A DNA stretch of 47,467 nucleotides from Lachnospiraceae bacterium (GTDB lineage: Bacteria > Bacillota > Clostridia > Lachnospirales > Lachnospiraceae). Shown here one piece after another: positions 1 to 9,788 of this stretch. Each line of letters starts with the position of its first letter. Position 1 is the first letter of the stretch. The stretch lies in the NCBI GenBank assembly GCA_017436865.1, contig JAFSCH010000096.1, positions 1-47,467 on the forward strand. The letters run 5' to 3'. A program made the translations under genes and the position numbers. Under the pieces are notes generated by a model, which was given only the letters and a program-made list of their open reading frames with translations, had not been told where the DNA came from and ran no database searches.

Positions 1-324
1 AAAATGGTCTTTAGGAGGTCAAGCAGTAGGAATTATTTGATGATAAAAAAAATCAATTTAAAACTAGGAAAAATAAAAAGGTTAGAAATAATGTGACGTT
101 AGACTTGCTTTTTTGATAGGTATAAATTGAAGTACTACATTCAAGGGGATTGGGGATGTGCCACCAACGAGCGGATAGTAGCTTTTTGTACAAAAAAGCA
201 CTGCTCGCTACTTTGCGAAGACGCGCCTTAACACCATCAAAGATGGTGCCGCGCGAAGAGCGGGAAGACCTTGATAAGAGAATCACAAATATCATTGTAA
301 AAATAAAACTAATTAGATATTAAT

Positions 325-341
325 TCGAAAGTAACTTTCGA
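325..341. promoter_or_regulatory. Perfect palindrome, candidate operator
   Basis: TCGAAAGT-A-ACTTTCGA is a perfect 8+1+8 palindrome ending 17 nt before the -35 box of the operon promoter. Its position and symmetry suit a binding site for a dimeric HTH protein, and the first gene of the operon (461-673) encodes one. Binding by that protein is inference. Confidence 0.45.
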
Positions 342-358
342 GAAGTCGAAAATTGCAT

Positions 359-387
359 TTGAAAATATGCGAGAGTGGGAGTATAAT
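359..387 (+). promoter_or_regulatory. Promoter of the defence operon
   Basis: TTGAAA (359-364), a 17-nt spacer and a consensus TATAAT (382-387). Transcription would begin near 394-396, giving a ~65-nt leader with two small hairpins before the HTH gene at 461. No other promoter this good was seen before 16532, so it may drive the whole run of genes. Confidence 0.7.
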
Positions 388-460
388 GTAACCTAGGACT
401 ATTTATAGGAACCGTAAGGTTCTTCACAAATATGGGTAATCCCCATAAGAGAGGAATTAT

Positions 461-673
461 ATGGCTGTATCTTATAACGGATTATGGAAATTATTAATCG
501 ACAAGAATATGAAAAAGATGGATCTTGTTGAGAACGAAAACATTGGAATCAGTAGCAGCACACTTGCGAAGATGAGCAGGGGTGAGACTGTGTCTATGAG
601 TATCTTGGAAAAGATCTGCATGGAATTGGATTGCGATTTCGGAGACATAATTAGTATTGATAAGAGCAAGTAA
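461..673 (+). CDS. Small XRE-family HTH regulator
   Basis: This 70-aa protein is a stand-alone helix-turn-helix of the Cro/CI (YozG-like) type. The pattern is an N-terminal LWKLLIDKNMKK helix, the turn-recognition segment GISSSTLAKMSRGE (about residues 29-42) and a closing ILEKICMELDCDFGDII helix. Family members bind operator DNA as dimers and often act as autoregulators or restriction-modification controllers. It is the first gene behind the promoter at 359-387 and has an AGAGAGGAATT ribosome binding region just before its ATG. Its place ahead of a helicase and type III Mod/Res genes suggests that it times expression of the restriction genes. The HTH call is secure; the C-protein-like role is inference. 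Confidence 0.8.
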   Translation: MAVSYNGLWKLLIDKNMKKMDLVENENIGISSSTLAKMSRGETVSMSILEKICMELDCDFGDIISIDKSK

Positions 674-761
674 GAAAATTGTTGTGGTCTGTCCGTTTTA
701 AGGGACAAACGATTTTGTAAAATTGAGAAAATGTAAGTAACTGTTAACAAGGAGATTTACC

Positions 762-3700
762 ATGGATTCAATGATGGGTGGAATGAAGTTAATAGATAAT
801 GTGAACCAGACTTTGCGTGAGGATTTAAGTGAAGAAATGAAATCCGGTAGTAAGGTTTCTATTGCTGCTGCGTGTTTTTCAATTTATGCGTTTTCTGAAT
901 TAAAGAAAGAATTGAGTAGCGTAAAAGAACTTAGGTTTATTTTCACTTCACCAACATTTATTAAAGAGCGAGCTGCAAAGGAAAAGCGAGAATTCTACAT
1001 TCCTCGTCAGGAGAGAGAACGCAATCTCTATGGTTCTGAGTTTGAAGTAAAGCTTCGAAATGAAATGAATCAGAAAGCTATAGCGAAAGAATGCGCGGAG
1101 TGGATTCGAAATAAAGCAGTTTTTAAGACCAATGTAACTCATGAGAACATGATGGGGTTCATGAATGTTGATGATAAGAGTTATATGCCTATTAATGGAT
1201 TCACTACAGTGGATCTTGGCTGTGAGCGTGGTAATAATGCCTACTACATGGTACAGAAATCTGAATCTCCAATGAGCCAGGCGTACTTACAGTTATTCGA
1301 ACAGCTATGGAATGATAAAGATAAACTTCAAGACGTTACAGATGAGGTTATAAAAAGTATTACAACAGTTTACAACGAAAATTCACCTGACTACTTATAT
1401 TTTGTAACGTTGTACAACATCTTCAATGAATTCCTTGAAGATGTATCAGAAGATGTTTTGCCAAATGAAGCTACTGGTTTTAAAGAGAGTAAGATATGGA
1501 GCCTTCTCTATAATTTCCAAAAAGATGCAGCAATGGCAATTATTAATAAACTTGAAAAGTATAATGGTTGTATCCTTGCCGATTCAGTTGGTTTGGGTAA
1601 AACTTTCACAGCTTTGTCTGTAATCAAGTACTACGAGAACAGAAACAAATCTGTACTGGTTTTATGTCCAAAGAAGCTTGCTAACAACTGGAATACATAT
1701 AAGGATAACTATGTAAATAATCCTATTGCAACAGATAGGATGCGTTATGATGTCCTTTTTCACACAGATTTAAGTAGAGATAGAGGATCATCTAATGGCT
1801 TAGATCTAGATAGGCTTAACTGGGGAAATTATGACCTTGTTGTTATTGATGAGTCTCATAACTTTAGAAATGGCGGTAAGATTTCAGGTGATGACGATAA
1901 AGAAAATCGTTATCTCAAGTTGATGAATAAGGTTATAAAAAAGGGAGTAAAGACCAAGGTTCTTATGCTTTCAGCTACACCGGTAAATAATCGATTTGTT
2001 GACTTACGTAATCAGATTGCCTTGGCTTACGAAGGTGAAAGTGAATTGCTTGAATCAAAACTTGATACAAATAAAAGTATTGATGATATATTCAATCAGG
2101 CGCAGAAAGCATTTAATAATTGGAGCAAACTTGAGCCAGAACAGCGTACAACAAGTGTGCTGTTAAAGATGCTTGATTTTGATTTCTTTGAGCTACTTGA
2201 CAGTATAACGATTGCTCGTTCGCGTAAGCATATACAGAAATACTATGATACTTCCGATATCGGTACATTCCCTAAGAGAAAGTTGCCTATATCAAAGAGA
2301 CCGGGCCTTACAGATCTGGATACATCTGTAAATTACAATGTTATCTTTGAGCAATTGAATAATCTGTTGCTTTGTATTTACACGCCAACAAATTACATCC
2401 TGCCAAGTAAGGCCGCAAAATACATTGACATGTATGATTCAAAACATGTTAAAGGTGGGCTAACTCAAAAAGGACGTGAAGAAGGTATTAGACGTTTGAT
2501 GGCTATTAACCTTATGAAACGTATGGAGAGTTCTGTTTATTCATTTAGGCTCACTGTTACACGAATTAAAGATTTGATATCTGCTACGTTACAAGAGATA
2601 GAAGATTTTGAAAATGGTAAGACGAGAACAGAGCTTAAGCTTACAGATGTGACTGAGTCAGAATTCGATGAAGATGATCAGAATGATGATGTATTTGCAA
2701 TAGGCAAAAAGGTAAAAATTGATATTGCAGATATGGATTATGTTACATGGAAAAGAGAGCTTGAAGGGGACAGAGAAATATTAGTTTCTTTGTTGGCTAT
2801 GATTGCCCCAATTACTCCGGCGCATGATAGTAAATTGCAGGAACTCTTTGATGTTATAGATGATAAGATGGCTAATCCTATCAATCCAGGAAATAGGAAG
2901 CTTATCATTTTTACTGCATTTGCTGATACAGCAGAATATTTGTACGACACAGTAAGTGAGTATTGCAAAAAGAAATTCGGTTTAGATACGGCTCTTGTTA
3001 CAGGCTCCGTAGACGGAAGAACGACAGTAAAAGGACTTAGAACAGATCTGAATACTGTGCTTACATGCTTCTCCCCAATTTCCAAAGGTAAAGATTTACT
3101 TATGCCTAATCAGAAGGCTGAGATTGATGTGCTTATAGCGACTGATTGTATTTCAGAAGGCCAGAACCTTCAGGATTGTGATTATCTGATCAACTATGAT
3201 ATTCACTGGAATCCAGTTCGTATTATCCAGCGTTTTGGTCGTGTAGACAGAATTGGAAGTAAGAATGAGTATATTCAGCTTGTTAACTTCTGGCCTGACA
3301 TTACACTAGATGAATATATCAATCTGAAGGCTAGAGTAGAAACAAGAATGAAGATTGTTGATATGACAGCGACTGGCGATGATAACGTTCTTAGCCCTGA
3401 AGAAAAAACAGATCTTGAATACAGAAAGCAGCAATTAAAACGACTTCAGGAAGAAGTTGTAGATATTGAAGATATGTCAACTGGTATTTCTATAATGGAT
3501 CTTGGATTGAATGAGTTTAGATTGGACTTACTTGAATATATCAAGAATCATCCGGAATTAGAAAAAGCGCCTCGCGGAATGAATGCAGTTGTAGAGGCAA
3601 CCGATGAGTTACCATCGGGAGTGATTTTTGTTCTACGCAATGTAAAGAACGAAGTGAATATAAATAGTCAGAACAGGTTACATCCGTTCTACATGGTTTA

Positions 3701-4013
3701 TATTGCTGAGGATGGAGAAATTATAATTGATCATCTTTCTCCAAAAGATATGCTAGATTCATTTAGATTGTTGTGCAGAGGAAAGAAAGAGCCAAACGAA
3801 AAACTGTGTGCTTTGTTTAATGAAGAAACAAATGATGGAAAGAGTATGGGAAAATATTCCGAACTGTTAGGTGATGCAATTTCTTCAATAATCGAAGTGA
3901 AGGACGAGAGTGAAATGGATAGTTTCCTCAGTGGGCAGAATATGAGTTTTCTATCTGAAACAATAAATGGATTGGATGATTTTGAGTTAATAACATTTTT
4001 GGTTATTAAGTAG
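762..4013 (+). CDS. SNF2-type helicase with degenerate PLD-like N-terminus
   Basis: This is a 1083-aa SNF2/superfamily 2 DNA translocase. The N-terminal ~170 residues look like the phospholipase-D-like nuclease domain of the helicase-PLD family, but the HxK signature appears as H127-E-N129, followed by INGFT (144-148) where GSSNFT is usual. The catalytic lysine is therefore missing from this reading. The motor is intact: Walker A DSVGLGKT (274-281), DESH (363-366), LSATPVNN near 405 and a C-terminal helicase lobe with SEGQNLQ and QRFGRVDRIG. The start has AAGGAGA upstream. It is followed by DUF4391 and type III Mod/Res genes, with no terminator between. It probably remodels or translocates along target DNA as part of that system. 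Motor function is certain; the role and nuclease inactivity are inference. Confidence 0.85.
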   Translation: MDSMMGGMKLIDNVNQTLREDLSEEMKSGSKVSIAAACFSIYAFSELKKELSSVKELRFIFTSPTFIKERAAKEKREFYIPRQERERNLYGSEFEVKLRNEMNQKAIAKECAEWIRNKAVFKTNVTHENMMGFMNVDDKSYMPINGFTTVDLGCERGNNAYYMVQKSESPMSQAYLQLFEQLWNDKDKLQDVTDEVIKSITTVYNENSPDYLYFVTLYNIFNEFLEDVSEDVLPNEATGFKESKIWSLLYNFQKDAAMAIINKLEKYNGCILADSVGLGKTFTALSVIKYYENRNKSVLVLCPKKLANNWNTYKDNYVNNPIATDRMRYDVLFHTDLSRDRGSSNGLDLDRLNWGNYDLVVIDESHNFRNGGKISGDDDKENRYLKLMNKVIKKGVKTKVLMLSATPVNNRFVDLRNQIALAYEGESELLESKLDTNKSIDDIFNQAQKAFNNWSKLEPEQRTTSVLLKMLDFDFFELLDSITIARSRKHIQKYYDTSDIGTFPKRKLPISKRPGLTDLDTSVNYNVIFEQLNNLLLCIYTPTNYILPSKAAKYIDMYDSKHVKGGLTQKGREEGIRRLMAINLMKRMESSVYSFRLTVTRIKDLISATLQEIEDFENGKTRTELKLTDVTESEFDEDDQNDDVFAIGKKVKIDIADMDYVTWKRELEGDREILVSLLAMIAPITPAHDSKLQELFDVIDDKMANPINPGNRKLIIFTAFADTAEYLYDTVSEYCKKKFGLDTALVTGSVDGRTTVKGLRTDLNTVLTCFSPISKGKDLLMPNQKAEIDVLIATDCISEGQNLQDCDYLINYDIHWNPVRIIQRFGRVDRIGSKNEYIQLVNFWPDITLDEYINLKARVETRMKIVDMTATGDDNVLSPEEKTDLEYRKQQLKRLQEEVVDIEDMSTGISIMDLGLNEFRLDLLEYIKNHPELEKAPRGMNAVVEATDELPSGVIFVLRNVKNEVNINSQNRLHPFYMVYIAEDGEIIIDHLSPKDMLDSFRLLCRGKKEPNEKLCALFNEETNDGKSMGKYSELLGDAISSIIEVKDESEMDSFLSGQNMSFLSETINGLDDFELITFLVIK

Positions 4014-4026
4014 GGGGTGTATATAG

Positions 4027-4635
4027 GTGTTTGGGTTACCAGGTTCTACAGAAATAAGAAAACCGGTGCATAAAAAAATGTTATATCAGAGATTTCCTGA
4101 TGAATTAAGCGGGGAGAAAAAGGAGCGGTTTGATGCGGATATAAGCAGGATAATCATTACAAATGAGATATCAGAGGCTTCTGTAAATATACAGCCTACT
4201 GAAAAAATAAAATCAATATTTGTTGTTCAAGTGGAATTGAAGACTAGAAATTATAATGACCGGAATATTACGCTTATATCAAGGTTGTTTGGGCAAAATT
4301 TATTGATGATTCTTCACTATGAGGATGAATATCAGATAGCAATTTATGAAACGAGACTTTTAAAATCTGAATGGGAAAAAGAATTTGATCTGAGTCTTAA
4401 AGGGTTGGATTTGTCCGCTGTTTGGGAAGGATTTGTAACAGCGGTTTCTGGAATTTCAGCAAGCGAAGAAAATACGCTAGGGGAACAGATAGAAATTGAA
4501 GCCGAAAAAGAAAGATTGAGAAAATTGATTTTTGATATGGAAAGTAAAGCGAGAAAGGAAACACAATCAAAAAAGAAGTTCGCGCTGTTTCAAAAGATAA
4601 AAGAATATCAAAAAAAATTAGATGAGATGATGTAA
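4027..4635 (+). CDS. DUF4391 family protein
   Basis: This 202-aa protein begins at a GTG with GGGGGTG upstream, 13 nt after the helicase gene. It matches the DUF4391 family as I know it: an N-terminal MFGLPGSTEIRKPVHKK segment, a central beta-rich core containing VVQVELKTRNYNDRNITLIS, and a charged C-terminal coiled coil (about 155-200, rich in Glu and Lys). No enzymatic motif is established for the family; the E-L-K-T in the core is faintly reminiscent of a PD-(D/E)XK E-x-K but I would not claim it. DUF4391 genes recur beside helicases and type III methyltransferases, so a structural or adaptor role in the restriction complex is likely. The coiled coil suggests oligomerisation. Confidence 0.75.
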   Translation: MFGLPGSTEIRKPVHKKMLYQRFPDELSGEKKERFDADISRIIITNEISEASVNIQPTEKIKSIFVVQVELKTRNYNDRNITLISRLFGQNLLMILHYEDEYQIAIYETRLLKSEWEKEFDLSLKGLDLSAVWEGFVTAVSGISASEENTLGEQIEIEAEKERLRKLIFDMESKARKETQSKKKFALFQKIKEYQKKLDEMM

Positions 4636-4676
4636 AAAGTTAATGTAGATAATAATCGTTTTAGCATGGAGGATTA

Positions 4677-6632
4677 ATGAATATGGACAAATTAAATATG
4701 CAAACCGAGAATTTGGCAGACAAGAACTATGAGGTATTATCAAAATTATTTCCAAATGCAGTAACAGAAACTGTTGATAAGGACGGTAATATCGTAAGAG
4801 CAATAGATGCAGATGTTCTTAGAAATGAAATATCATGTGTTGTAGTGGAGGGAAAAGAAGAACGCTATCAGTTTACATGGCCAGATAAGAAAAAAACTAT
4901 GCGTATGATAAATGCCCCTGTACAAGGTACACTCCGTCCATTATCAGAAAAAAGTGTTAATTTCGATTCGACAGAGAACATATATATTGAAGGGGATAAT
5001 CTTGAGGCACTAAAACTTCTTCAGGAGTGTTATTTGGGTAAAGTAAAGATTATTTACATAGATCCGCCTTACAATACGGGAAATGACTTTGTATATGCAG
5101 ATGATTTTTCTGAAGATGCTGATAGCTATATAGCTAGAAGTGGACAAGTAGATGAAGTGGGTAATAGACTGGTTAAGAATATGGATTCTAATGGAAGGTT
5201 TCATACGGATTGGTTAAACATGATGTATTCAAGATTGAAATTGGCTAGAAATCTTCTGACAGAGGATGGATATATTTTTATTAGTATTGATGATAATGAA
5301 TTTGAAAATTTAAAAAAGATTTGTAACGAGGTGTTTGGCGAAGGAAATTATATTAATCATTTTGCTTGGGTATCAAATATTACTGGAAGACAGATTTCTG
5401 GTAGGGGAGCTGCTAAAACATGGGAGAGCGTACTGGTATATGCGAAAGATGCATTGAATGCTGCAGAATTCAATATTGATATATCTTTTGCTAAAGAGAA
5501 AATGCCTGATACATATAAGGGATTTAATAAAGATATTAGGAAAGATGATAGGGGTGAGTTTGCAGTAGGCGACACACTTTATAATCATAATAGGAAATTC
5601 AATGAAGAAACCCGTCCTAATTTGGTTTTCTCCATTTTCTATAATCCTGAGACTGAGGAAATTATTCCGGGGGATATAGGAGAAAAAAAAGAAGGATTTG
5701 TTGAATTATTACCTCATGCAAATGGAGATGGGGTGCATAAGTATCATGCTTGGAGATGGTCTAGAAATAAGATTATCAATGAAAGTTATGATTTGATTGT
5801 TCTGCCTAATTCTAAAAATGGATATGAAATATACACACGCATAAGAAACTTTAACACAACACTTTTAAAAGATTTGATTACTAATATATCTAATGGAGAT
5901 ACAGAGGTTCAGAAATTATTTGGAGGTAAGAAGTATTTTGATTATCCTAAATCTGTTGATTTGCTAAAAACACTTATAGGCGCTATTTCTGATAAGGATT
6001 CTATTATAATGGATTTCTTTTCTGGTTCTGGAACTACGGCGCATAGCGTAATGGAATTAAATGCTGAGGATGGAGGAAATCGTAAGTTTATCATGGTGCA
6101 GATACCAGATGAATTGGAGACGAAATCTGTAGCCTACAAAGATGGTTTTAGGACATTATGTGATATAGGTGAAGAGAGAATAAAGAAAGCTGGTTTTTCT
6201 CTGCAGAGTAGTAATAAAACGTTAGATTGTGGATTTAGAGTTTTTAAAGTTGATAGTTCAAATATGAAGGATATCTATTATAATCCTTCAGAGGTTCAGC
6301 AGACGTCTTTGTTTGGAATGGCGGATAATATAAAAGAAGATAGATCTGCTGAGGACTTACTTTTCCAAGTTATGCTGGATCTAGGGGTTTTATTATCGAG
6401 CAAAATAGAAAAAGAAACTGTTGTTAATAAAGAAGTATTCAGTGTGGCGGATGGTTTCTTAATAGCATGTTTTGATTCTGATATTACTGATGATGTCGTG
6501 AAAGAAATAGCACAGCGCAAGCCATATTATGTGGTTTTTAGGGATAGTTCAATGGCTAATGATAGTGTTGCGACAAACTTTGACCAAATTTTTCAAAGTA
6601 TTAGTCCAGATACCGTAAGGAAGGTGCTTTAA
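4677..6632 (+). CDS. mod: Type III restriction-modification methyltransferase (Mod)
   Basis: This 651-aa adenine-N6 (beta-class order) DNA methyltransferase carries the catalytic motif IV DPPYNTG at residues 129-135 ahead of the S-adenosylmethionine-binding motif DFFSGSGTT at about 445-453. The variable segment between them is the target-recognition region. In type III systems Mod recognises an asymmetric site, methylates one strand and is needed by Res for cleavage. GGAGG at 4668-4672 lies 4 nt before ATG 4677 and 10 nt before the in-frame ATG at 4683, so the second start is equally possible. The res gene follows 2 nt after the stop, as usual for mod-res pairs. I see no homopolymer or simple repeat in the gene that would suggest phase variation. 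Confidence 0.92.
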   Translation: MNMDKLNMQTENLADKNYEVLSKLFPNAVTETVDKDGNIVRAIDADVLRNEISCVVVEGKEERYQFTWPDKKKTMRMINAPVQGTLRPLSEKSVNFDSTENIYIEGDNLEALKLLQECYLGKVKIIYIDPPYNTGNDFVYADDFSEDADSYIARSGQVDEVGNRLVKNMDSNGRFHTDWLNMMYSRLKLARNLLTEDGYIFISIDDNEFENLKKICNEVFGEGNYINHFAWVSNITGRQISGRGAAKTWESVLVYAKDALNAAEFNIDISFAKEKMPDTYKGFNKDIRKDDRGEFAVGDTLYNHNRKFNEETRPNLVFSIFYNPETEEIIPGDIGEKKEGFVELLPHANGDGVHKYHAWRWSRNKIINESYDLIVLPNSKNGYEIYTRIRNFNTTLLKDLITNISNGDTEVQKLFGGKKYFDYPKSVDLLKTLIGAISDKDSIIMDFFSGSGTTAHSVMELNAEDGGNRKFIMVQIPDELETKSVAYKDGFRTLCDIGEERIKKAGFSLQSSNKTLDCGFRVFKVDSSNMKDIYYNPSEVQQTSLFGMADNIKEDRSAEDLLFQVMLDLGVLLSSKIEKETVVNKEVFSVADGFLIACFDSDITDDVVKEIAQRKPYYVVFRDSSMANDSVATNFDQIFQSISPDTVRKVL

Positions 6633-6634
6633 TT

Positions 6635-9600
6635 ATGAAGTTTAATTTTAAAATACAACAATATCAGTCAGATGCGGTAAAGAGTGTGGTAGATGTATTT
6701 AAAGGACAACCATATCAGGATAAGGTAAGCTATCGAAGAGATATTGGTAGTAAGGGTATGCAGACATATTCACAGATGTCATTTACAGGCGGGGAACAAT
6801 ATTTCTTTGACTTGACAGATGATTTTGATGATTCAGGATTTAAGAATGAGAGTATTCTATTATCCGCTGAAACATTGTTAGCTAATGTAAAAGAGGTTCA
6901 GCAGAATAATAATGTTATGATGTCTGACAAATTGATAGATAATCTTGGGGCTTGCTCACTTGATATTGAGATGGAGACTGGTACAGGAAAGACATATGTT
7001 TATATAAAAACAATGTATGAGCTTAATCAAAAATATGGATGGTCAAAATTTATTGTAGTTGTGCCATCTATTGCAATCCGAGAGGGTGTTAAAAAGTCTT
7101 TCGAAATTACGCAGGATCATTTTATGGAACAATATCATAAAAAGATTAGGTTTTTTGTTTACAACAGCAGTGACTTGAACAAACTAGATTCTTTTTCTAG
7201 TAATTCGGGAATAAATGTAATGATAATAAATATGCAGGCTTTTAATACATCTATGAAAGAAGGTGGAAAGAGTAAGGAAGCTCGTATAATTTATGATAAG
7301 CGAGACGAATTCGGAAGCAGAAGACCAATTGATGTAATAAAGGCTAATAATCCAATCATTATTTTGGATGAGCCTCAGAAAATGGGGGGCGAAGCTACAC
7401 AGAAAGCTTTGAAAAACTTCAATCCATTGTTCTGCCTTAATTATTCTGCAACTCATGCAAGGCATCATAATTTGGTCTATGCACTTGATGCCGTTGATGC
7501 GTATAACCAGAGGCTTGTAAAGAAGATAGAGGTTAAGGGGTTTCAGGTAAAGAATTTCCGTGGAACAGATCATTATTTGTACTTGGAAGATATTATTGTT
7601 TCTCCAAGCAAACCTCCTAGAGCCAAGATGGAGTATGAGAAAGATTACAAAATTAAAGGAATTAATCATGAATCAAGAATGTTTGATATTGATGATAATC
7701 TTTATGAAATATCAAACAATATGGAGCAGTACAAGGGATATCGAATTGCTGAAATTGATCCAGTAGCGGGAACAGTAACATTTACTAATGGTGAATCTAT
7801 AAAAAAAGGAGAAGTAGTCGGTGATATATCTGAAAAGGATATGCGACGTATACAGATTAGAGAAACTATTAAATCTCACCTTGAAAAAGAAGAACAGCTC
7901 TTTAATCAAGGAATAAAAACCTTGTCATTATTCTTTATTGATAAAGTTGAAAACTATCGTCAGTATGATGAGGACGGTAATGAGCTTACTGGTGAATACG
8001 GAAAGATGTTTGAGCAGGAATATAATGAGGTTGTAAACGACTATATTACTGTGTTTGATACACCATATCAAAAGTACCTTAAGTCAATAGAAGCTCATGA
8101 TACACACAAAGGTTACTTTAGTATCGATAAAAAAGGCCGTGCAGTAAACAGTGAAGTTAAACGTGGTTCAGATATCTCAGATGATATATCAGCATATGAC
8201 CTTATTCTAAAAAACAAAGAGCGATTGCTTAGTTTTGATGAGCCTACAAGATTTGTCTTTTCACACTCTGCATTGCGTGAAGGCTGGGATAACCCTAATG
8301 TTTTTCAGATTTGTACACTTAAGCATAGTGATAGTACTACGACAAAGAGACAGGAGGTAGGACGAGGGTTAAGACTTTGTGTAAACCAAGATGGATTTCG
8401 AATGGATGAGCAAAGCGTTGGCTTACAGATGGTTCATAAAATTAATAAGCTTACAGTTATTGCGAGCGAGAGCTATAAGGACTTTGTGACAGATTTACAA
8501 AAGCAAATTAAAACAGATCTTTATGAACGTCCGCGCAAGGCTTCTATGGATTACTTCCATGGAAAGACGGTCATGGTAAATGGTATTCCTGAAAAGATAA
8601 CGCAGCAACAAGCCGCCATGATTTATCAGTACATGATTAAAAATGATTATGTATCATCTGATGGTGAGGATCATGTTACAGAGCAGTATGTAGTGGATCT
8701 TGAAAATAATAATTTGGCACCTTTACCTGAGCATTTAATTGCATATGCAGAGGGAATACATAAGCTTATTCAGAGCGTATTTAATGATAAGAATCTTGAT
8801 GAAATGATAGAAGATGGTAATGAAACAAAGATTCCTAACAATGATTTGAATGAAAACTTTTACAAGAAGGAGTTTCAGACATTATGGGGATATATCAATC
8901 ATAAGTATGCCTATACAGTTTCGTTTGATACCGAAGAACTCATAAAGAAGGCAATAGAGGCTATTGACAGAGATCTCCATGTATCGATGTTACAGTATAC
9001 TACATCAATATCAGAACAAAAAGATACAATGACAGCTGATGCTGTTAAGTCTGGTGAATCATTCAAAGGTGTTAAGTCGGAGACTCAAGCTTTGAGACAC
9101 TTTGAAACAAGCCAGGTTAAATATGACCTGATAGGTAAGATTTCAGAGGCTACAGTGCTAACAAGAAAAACTGTTGCAGAGATACTCCAGGGGATAAGAC
9201 CAGATAAATTCGCTATGTATAAGAATAATCCGGAAGAGTTTATTGCCAAGGCGACAAGACTAATAAAAGAGCAGAAAGCTACAATGATTGTTGACCATAT
9301 TTCTTACAATCAGCTTGAAGGTACATATGATAGTGATATTTTCACAGCAGAAAAACATGCATCATTGGATAAAGCATTTAAAGTAGAAAAACATATCCAG
9401 CCGTATGTGTTTACAGACGGTACGGCGGATAAGTCAGTCGAGAGAAAATTTGCAGAAGAACTTGATGGAGCATCAGAAGTATGCGTATATGCAAAGCTTC
9501 CTAAGGGATTTTCTATTCCTACACCTGTAGGGAATTACAGCCCCGACTGGGCTATTGCATTTAATGAGGGTACAGTTAAGCACATTTATTTTGTCGCTGA

Positions 9601-9763
9601 AACTAAGGGAACGATGGAGAGCTTACAATTGCGTCCAGTAGAAAGAGCAAAAATATCGTGTGCTCGAAAATTGTTTAATGAAATATCTAAAGATAATGTT
9701 GTGTATCATGATGTTGATAGTTATCAAAGCTTATTAAACATAATGCAGTCAATAGATAAATGA
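6635..9763 (+). CDS. res: Type III restriction endonuclease subunit (Res)
   Basis: This 1042-aa Res subunit is an ATP-dependent superfamily 2 translocase fused to a nuclease. Walker A is METGTGKT (about 112-119), the DEAD-like box is ILDEPQKM (about 243-249) and SATH follows near 271. The C-terminal lobe contains the HSALREGWDNPNVFQ and QEVGRGLRL motifs typical of Res. The C-terminal PD-(D/E)XK nuclease shows PDWA followed by FVAETKG (about residues 969-992), giving the D...E-x-K triad. With Mod it cleaves DNA carrying two sites in the proper orientation. The length is normal and all motifs are intact, so the system looks functional. It sits directly after mod, and a further nuclease gene follows after about 25 nt. 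Confidence 0.92.
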   Translation: MKFNFKIQQYQSDAVKSVVDVFKGQPYQDKVSYRRDIGSKGMQTYSQMSFTGGEQYFFDLTDDFDDSGFKNESILLSAETLLANVKEVQQNNNVMMSDKLIDNLGACSLDIEMETGTGKTYVYIKTMYELNQKYGWSKFIVVVPSIAIREGVKKSFEITQDHFMEQYHKKIRFFVYNSSDLNKLDSFSSNSGINVMIINMQAFNTSMKEGGKSKEARIIYDKRDEFGSRRPIDVIKANNPIIILDEPQKMGGEATQKALKNFNPLFCLNYSATHARHHNLVYALDAVDAYNQRLVKKIEVKGFQVKNFRGTDHYLYLEDIIVSPSKPPRAKMEYEKDYKIKGINHESRMFDIDDNLYEISNNMEQYKGYRIAEIDPVAGTVTFTNGESIKKGEVVGDISEKDMRRIQIRETIKSHLEKEEQLFNQGIKTLSLFFIDKVENYRQYDEDGNELTGEYGKMFEQEYNEVVNDYITVFDTPYQKYLKSIEAHDTHKGYFSIDKKGRAVNSEVKRGSDISDDISAYDLILKNKERLLSFDEPTRFVFSHSALREGWDNPNVFQICTLKHSDSTTTKRQEVGRGLRLCVNQDGFRMDEQSVGLQMVHKINKLTVIASESYKDFVTDLQKQIKTDLYERPRKASMDYFHGKTVMVNGIPEKITQQQAAMIYQYMIKNDYVSSDGEDHVTEQYVVDLENNNLAPLPEHLIAYAEGIHKLIQSVFNDKNLDEMIEDGNETKIPNNDLNENFYKKEFQTLWGYINHKYAYTVSFDTEELIKKAIEAIDRDLHVSMLQYTTSISEQKDTMTADAVKSGESFKGVKSETQALRHFETSQVKYDLIGKISEATVLTRKTVAEILQGIRPDKFAMYKNNPEEFIAKATRLIKEQKATMIVDHISYNQLEGTYDSDIFTAEKHASLDKAFKVEKHIQPYVFTDGTADKSVERKFAEELDGASEVCVYAKLPKGFSIPTPVGNYSPDWAIAFNEGTVKHIYFVAETKGTMESLQLRPVERAKISCARKLFNEISKDNVVYHDVDSYQSLLNIMQSIDK

Positions 9764-9788
9764 TACCAGTTAAAAAGTGAGGTACATC

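Larger units (their letters stand above)
1..460. other. Non-coding 460-nt block with palindromes and leader
   Basis: I see no convincing gene here. The block holds a hairpin GCTTTTT/AAAAAGC (181-187 with 193-199), a small CTT-TGCG-AAG palindrome (211-220) and a nested palindrome whose outer arms are CGCGC (222-226) and GCGCG (251-255) and whose inner arms are CACCATC (232-238) and GATGGTG (242-248). Together they resemble an extragenic palindromic repeat cluster. The right part (325-460) is the promoter and leader of the downstream defence operon, with two short hairpins (AGGAACC-GTAA-GGTTCTT and TATGGG-TAAT-CCCCATA) between the predicted transcript start and the first gene. An 80-codon open frame on the minus strand across the palindromes (53-295) has no ribosome binding site or recognisable domain and is not called. 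Confidence 0.6.

Noticed and set aside
53-295. 80-aa frame on the minus strand at the window start
   Set aside because: It spans palindromic repeats, has no ribosome binding site and no recognisable domain.
4027-4635. DUF4391 as a nuclease from its E-L-K-T segment
   Set aside because: The surrounding pattern does not fit a PD-(D/E)XK core well enough.
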